Shown here piece after piece: positions 60,831-64,000 of a DNA stretch of 64,000 bases. A model generated the notes under the pieces. The model saw only the letters and a program-made list of their open reading frames with translations, was not told where the DNA came from and did no database searches. The first letter of the stretch is position 1, and every line of letters starts with the position of its first letter. Made by a program: the position numbers and the translations under genes. This DNA comes from Flavobacterium hercynium (GTDB lineage Bacteria > Bacteroidota > Bacteroidia > Flavobacteriales > Flavobacteriaceae), in the NCBI RefSeq assembly GCF_002217285.1, contig NZ_MUGW01000009.1, forward strand, positions 1 through 64,000, read 5' to 3'.

Positions 60831-61612
60831 TAACGCATAAAAACATTTCGTTATTCTTTATCCTTTTATTGCTTTTGTTGCTTCTTCTGAAGCTGAATAT
60901 CGCAATACACTGGGTATGGTTTGCAGTAATTGTTTTAATCTGGTTAGGCATTAATGCTGTTGGTTCTGCACTAATTTCTTCTAACTATCATGTAAAAGCT
61001 TTCTGCAATAATCCTTTAGAAACAGAGAAAAAAATTGCCTTAACTTTTGACGACGGACCTGGCATTTTTACTTTAGACGTTTTAGCGTTACTAAAAAAAT
61101 ACAATGTAAAAGCAACTTTTTTTTGCATCGGAAAAAATATAGAAACGCATCCCGAAATCCTAAAACAAATTATTACCGAAGGACATTTAGTAGGTAATCA
61201 TTCGTACAGTCATTCTACGTTTTTTGATTTTTATAATGCTAAAAAAATTAGAGAAGAAATTGAGAAAACAGATTTACTGTTAGAAAAATATACATCAAAA
61301 AAAATAAATTTTTTCCGTCCGCCTTATGGTGTTACGACACCTTCGATCAGAAGAGCCTTGAAGAAAACAGGTCATAAAGTGATTGGCTGGAATATTCGGT
61401 CTTTGGATGGTGGTACGAAAAATCAAAATTTAATTTTCAACCGAATTATAAAACGTGTTTCTCCCGGTGGAATTGTACTTTTGCATGATACAGCATCACA
61501 CTCAGTTTTGGTACTGGAACAGTTTTTGCAATTTTTACAAGAAAATAATTATACTGTTGTTTCGACTGAAGAACTTTTGAATATTAAAGCTTATGATATT
61601 TTACGCGGATAA
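60827..61612 (+). CDS. Polysaccharide deacetylase-family membrane protein
   Basis: This 261-aa protein has one or two membrane segments at residues 8-48 and a NodB-type domain from about 67: LTFDDGPG with the metal Asp, GNHSYSHSTF with the two metal His, and FFRPPYGVTTPSIRRAL. It should act outside the membrane. In the pigment locus it could remove an acyl group or act on the cell wall or a glycan near the pigment; the substrate is unknown. It overlaps the preceding gene by 4 bp. Confidence 0.87.
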   Translation: MITHKNISLFFILLLLLLLLLKLNIAIHWVWFAVIVLIWLGINAVGSALISSNYHVKAFCNNPLETEKKIALTFDDGPGIFTLDVLALLKKYNVKATFFCIGKNIETHPEILKQIITEGHLVGNHSYSHSTFFDFYNAKKIREEIEKTDLLLEKYTSKKINFFRPPYGVTTPSIRRALKKTGHKVIGWNIRSLDGGTKNQNLIFNRIIKRVSPGGIVLLHDTASHSVLVLEQFLQFLQENNYTVVSTEELLNIKAYDILRG

Positions 61613-61720
61613 AGCGGATTCGCTAAAGCGAAACCACGGATAAAAACGGATTTTTTTAAATCCTAATTCAATTAAACCAAAATCTGTTTCAAATATTTTC
61701 AAGCACAATTTTAAAAAAAT

Positions 61721-62347
61721 ATGAAAACTAACATAGCATTACTAATCCTATTTATTTCAGGGAATTTATTCGCGCAGGAGCAAAAAATGACTGATGCTGA
61801 AATTAGCAATTTTAAACAAGAGGTAAATGTAACGGCGAAAAAAATCAAAACTTTAAGTACTGATTTTATTCAATACAAACATTTAGATTTTTTAGCTAAA
61901 GACATTGAAACCTCCGGTAAGATGATTTTTAAAGAACCTGCTTTACTGCAATGGCAATACAAAAAACCATACAACTACAGCATTGTTTTTAAGAATGGAA
62001 AAATCTTAATTAATGATGAAGGAAAGAAAAGTGCAGTTGATATTGGAAACAGCAAAATATTTGGGCGTATTAACAAATTAATCATCGGAAGCGTAAGCGG
62101 AAATATGTTTGATGATAAAGAATTTGCCATTTCGTACTTTAAATCAAAAGGACAAAACATTGCCAAATTCATTCCTAAAGATGCTGCTCTTAAAAAATAC
62201 ATCAAACAAATAGAACTGACTTTTGATAAAGAAGAAGCCACTGTGGTTCAGGTAAAATTATTAGAATCATCTGAAGATTATACCCGAATTGTTCTTAAAA
62301 ATAAAGTAATCAATGCAAAAATCGACGATTCAGTATTTACTAATTAA
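61721..62347 (+). CDS. LolA-like outer-membrane lipid carrier protein
   Basis: This 208-aa protein has a signal peptide (TNIALLILFISGNLFAQ) and a LolA-like half-barrel: LSTDFIQYKHLDFLAKDIET, SGKMIFKEPALLQWQYKKPY and NYSIVFKNGKILINDEGKK. LolA-like genes are regular members of aryl-polyene clusters. There they may move the pigment lipid across the periplasm. It overlaps the next lipoprotein gene by 35 bp. Confidence 0.85.
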   Translation: MKTNIALLILFISGNLFAQEQKMTDAEISNFKQEVNVTAKKIKTLSTDFIQYKHLDFLAKDIETSGKMIFKEPALLQWQYKKPYNYSIVFKNGKILINDEGKKSAVDIGNSKIFGRINKLIIGSVSGNMFDDKEFAISYFKSKGQNIAKFIPKDAALKKYIKQIELTFDKEEATVVQVKLLESSEDYTRIVLKNKVINAKIDDSVFTN

Positions 62348-62948
62348 TTGCTTTTTGGCGATTGCTTTAATTTCTTGTGGCTCTGTCACAAAGAATTATA
62401 CGCCAAAAAAATTAGACAAAACGTCTTACGAAGTTCCTTACTTCTCTGATTCCAACACCGATTATGTTTATAAAACCAATATTTCAGTTTACGGAAACGA
62501 ACTGAGCGGTATTTTTATTGCTAAAAAAATAAATGACACAGTTCACCGTGTTGTTTTTACAACTGAATTTGGCAACAAATTATTAGATTTTGAAATTTCT
62601 GATAACAGCTTCAAAGTCAATTCGATCGTATCTGAGTTAGACCGAAAAATACTGATCAATACGTTACGGGATGATTTTCGATTGCTCTTAAAAAAAGAAT
62701 ATCTGATTCAGGAACAATTTGAAAGCGAATCAGATAATATTTACAAAGCAGCAGACGGTAATCGAGCCAATTATCTTTTTATTTCTAAAAAGAATCAAAA
62801 ATTGCAAAAAGTAGTTCATTCATCGGCAACAAAAGAAAAATTTACACTGACATTTAGTTCAGAAAACAATATTTTTGCCGAGAAAATCACGATCGTCCAT
62901 CAGAACATTAAATTAAAGATTGAGTTAAATTATTTCAAATCTGAATAG
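62313..62948 (+). CDS. Lipoprotein of the pigment locus
   Basis: This 211-aa protein begins MQKSTIQYLLINCFLAIALI followed by SCG, a lipoprotein signal with lipobox LISC. The mature part has SGIFIAKKINDTVHRVVFTT and other beta strands and no motif I recognise. A lipoprotein follows LolA in aryl-polyene loci too (DUF3261 type), so it may be an analogue. The 35-bp overlap with the LolA-like gene is large but the signal peptide needs this start. Confidence 0.75.
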   Translation: MQKSTIQYLLINCFLAIALISCGSVTKNYTPKKLDKTSYEVPYFSDSNTDYVYKTNISVYGNELSGIFIAKKINDTVHRVVFTTEFGNKLLDFEISDNSFKVNSIVSELDRKILINTLRDDFRLLLKKEYLIQEQFESESDNIYKAADGNRANYLFISKKNQKLQKVVHSSATKEKFTLTFSSENNIFAEKITIVHQNIKLKIELNYFKSE

Positions 62949-62985
62949 AAATTTAAACTAACCATAAAATTAAACTAATCATAAG

Positions 62986-63588
62986 ATGAAAAAATTAAGC
63001 TTACTTGCATTAGTCCTTTTTATTGGTGTTGCAAAATTACAAGCACAGGTTACGGTGAGTCCGGGACTTAAAGGTGGTATAAACATTTCAGATCTGGAAA
63101 ATTTTGAATCCGGAAAACAAAAAACAGATTTCTATGCCGGTGGATTTATTGCCATAAAATTTAATCAAACACTAACGCTTCAACCTGAATTAATTTATAG
63201 TAGACAAGGTGCAGAAGTTCGGGATTATGCTCCGCAATCTAATATACCAAGAAGAGTAGATTACAACATAAATTATCTGGCTGTTGGTGCTGTTGTTAAA
63301 TATCATTTTAACGGAAAAGGATTTCATATTTTGGCCGGACCATCTTTGGATATCAGAATAGATGATAATTTTCCTAATTACGAATATAAAACCGCAGCAG
63401 CTGATTTGAGTGTTACAGGGGGTTTAGGGTATTCATTGCCAAATGGGATTACATTTGAAGCCCGATTTAAGCAAGGATTAGTTGATATTTACGGATACGA
63501 AGGTCTTGATTATAATTATGATTCTAATGAAATTATTTTGAACAGAGTAATTCAGCTTGGGATTAATTATACTTTTAAATTAAAATAA
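62986..63588 (+). CDS. Outer-membrane beta-barrel protein
   Basis: This 200-aa protein has a signal peptide (KKLSLLALVLFIGVAKLQAQ). The Bacteroidota 'porin family' pattern follows: SPGLKGGINISDLENFES, FYAGGFIAIKFNQTLTLQPE and YSRQGAEVRDY, ending in GINYTFKLK with an aromatic near the end. It forms a small eight-strand-type barrel. It follows the LolA-like and lipoprotein genes and overlaps the next, related gene (TAATG). Confidence 0.85.
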   Translation: MKKLSLLALVLFIGVAKLQAQVTVSPGLKGGINISDLENFESGKQKTDFYAGGFIAIKFNQTLTLQPELIYSRQGAEVRDYAPQSNIPRRVDYNINYLAVGAVVKYHFNGKGFHILAGPSLDIRIDDNFPNYEYKTAAADLSVTGGLGYSLPNGITFEARFKQGLVDIYGYEGLDYNYDSNEIILNRVIQLGINYTFKLK

Positions 63589-64000
63589 TGAAAAAAAAGA
63601 ATTTTGCAATTGTTATCATAATTGCCCTGTTAGCAATAACAAATCTACAAGCACAAGTAACTTTTAAACCAGGAATTAATGCCGGATTAAATATAGCAAC
63701 CTTAACAAATTCAGAATTAAATGCTAAGGCAGATTTTTATATTGGAGCTTTTGGAGCCATAAAATTTTCAAAGTTTTACACTTTGCAACCTGAGATAACT
63801 TATTCAAGACAGGGAGGAAAAGGAAACGTTGTAATGGAAACAGACGATTACAATTATCCTGTAGACCGCCCTTTAAGTGATCCATCTCTGATTAATCCTG
63901 ATTTTATAGTGCAACGTATGGGAAATGTAAATGTTTCTTTACAATATATCTCATCACTTACTATAAACAAATTTCATTTTAATGAAAAATTTTATGTATT
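63588..64000 (+). CDS. Second outer-membrane beta-barrel protein (cut by window end)
   Basis: The start ATG overlaps the stop of the preceding gene. The 137 codons present encode a signal peptide (NFAIVIIIALLAITNLQAQ) and then FKPGINAGLNIATLTN, DFYIGAFGAIKFSKFYTLQP and EITYSRQGGKG, clearly related to the protein at 62986. It is a tandem duplicate; the gene runs beyond the window. Confidence 0.8.
   Translation, partial: MKKKNFAIVIIIALLAITNLQAQVTFKPGINAGLNIATLTNSELNAKADFYIGAFGAIKFSKFYTLQPEITYSRQGGKGNVVMETDDYNYPVDRPLSDPSLINPDFIVQRMGNVNVSLQYISSLTINKFHFNEKFYV

Noticed and set aside
61613..61650. Terminator after the deacetylase gene
   Set aside because: gcggattcgct/aaagcgaaacc gives only a weak stem and looks like the short cggat words common between flavobacterial genes.

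Overview
The window looks like chromosomal DNA from a Flavobacterium close to F. johnsoniae. It is AT-rich, many genes carry the Bacteroidota promoter form TTG-N17-23-TAnnTTTG, and the ammonia-lyase resembles the F. johnsoniae tyrosine ammonia-lyase as I remember it. It also holds a flexirubin/dialkylresorcinol pigment locus of the kind typical of this genus. All family calls come from reading motifs; no database search was run.

Layout. 0-18 kb is mostly housekeeping: an XRE regulator, a secreted C1-family peptidase, a leftward acpP-fabF-rnc-(IPExxxVDY protein)-pyk block, purN, a ribonuclease H, a sigma factor with a small membrane partner and a divergent membrane gene, a PfkB-type kinase, a purF-like gene, sod, pth, rplY and prs, ending at tRNA-Leu(CAA). 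18.0-23.2 kb is a decaying island attached to that tRNA. It holds a chimeric remnant (start of a DEAD/DEAH helicase joined to the end of a large serine recombinase), a frameshifted ORC/CDC6-like ATPase with zinc ribbon and winged helix, an intact GNAT protein and a second frameshifted gene. 23.3-24.8 kb has a likely toxin-antitoxin pair (51-aa protein plus GNAT) and a paralogue of the first XRE gene with a related promoter.

24.8-31.6 kb carries an OsmC protein, a GntR regulator and a galactose operon (galM, galK, galT, SSS-type sugar symporter). 31.7-38.3 kb is a cargo module resembling Bacteroidota type VI secretion genes: a LysM protein, a DUF4280 PAAR-like tip, a 905-aa OmpA-domain protein and three small downstream genes that could include immunity proteins.

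38.3-64 kb is the pigment locus. The ammonia-lyase supplies the aryl starter. A type II fatty-acid-like set (several ketosynthases, one inactivated chain-length-factor-like protein, a FabG-type reductase, two hotdog dehydratases and two ACPs) would build the aryl-polyene acid. DarB and DarA would make the dialkylresorcinol. A FAD enzyme with halogenase-like motifs, a CrtI/CrtISO-like enzyme, acyltransferases and a thioesterase would tailor or join the parts. An ABC exporter, a LolA-like protein, a lipoprotein and beta-barrel proteins suggest envelope delivery.

Several intergenic regions are filled with short degenerate words repeated on both strands, a different word in each region. Two near-identical copies of a roughly 100-bp terminator-ended repeat lie after the purF-like gene and may be twin small RNAs. 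A divergent pair of ECF-type promoters with identical spacing lies between the sigma operon and its neighbour and implies a leaderless sigma-factor mRNA.
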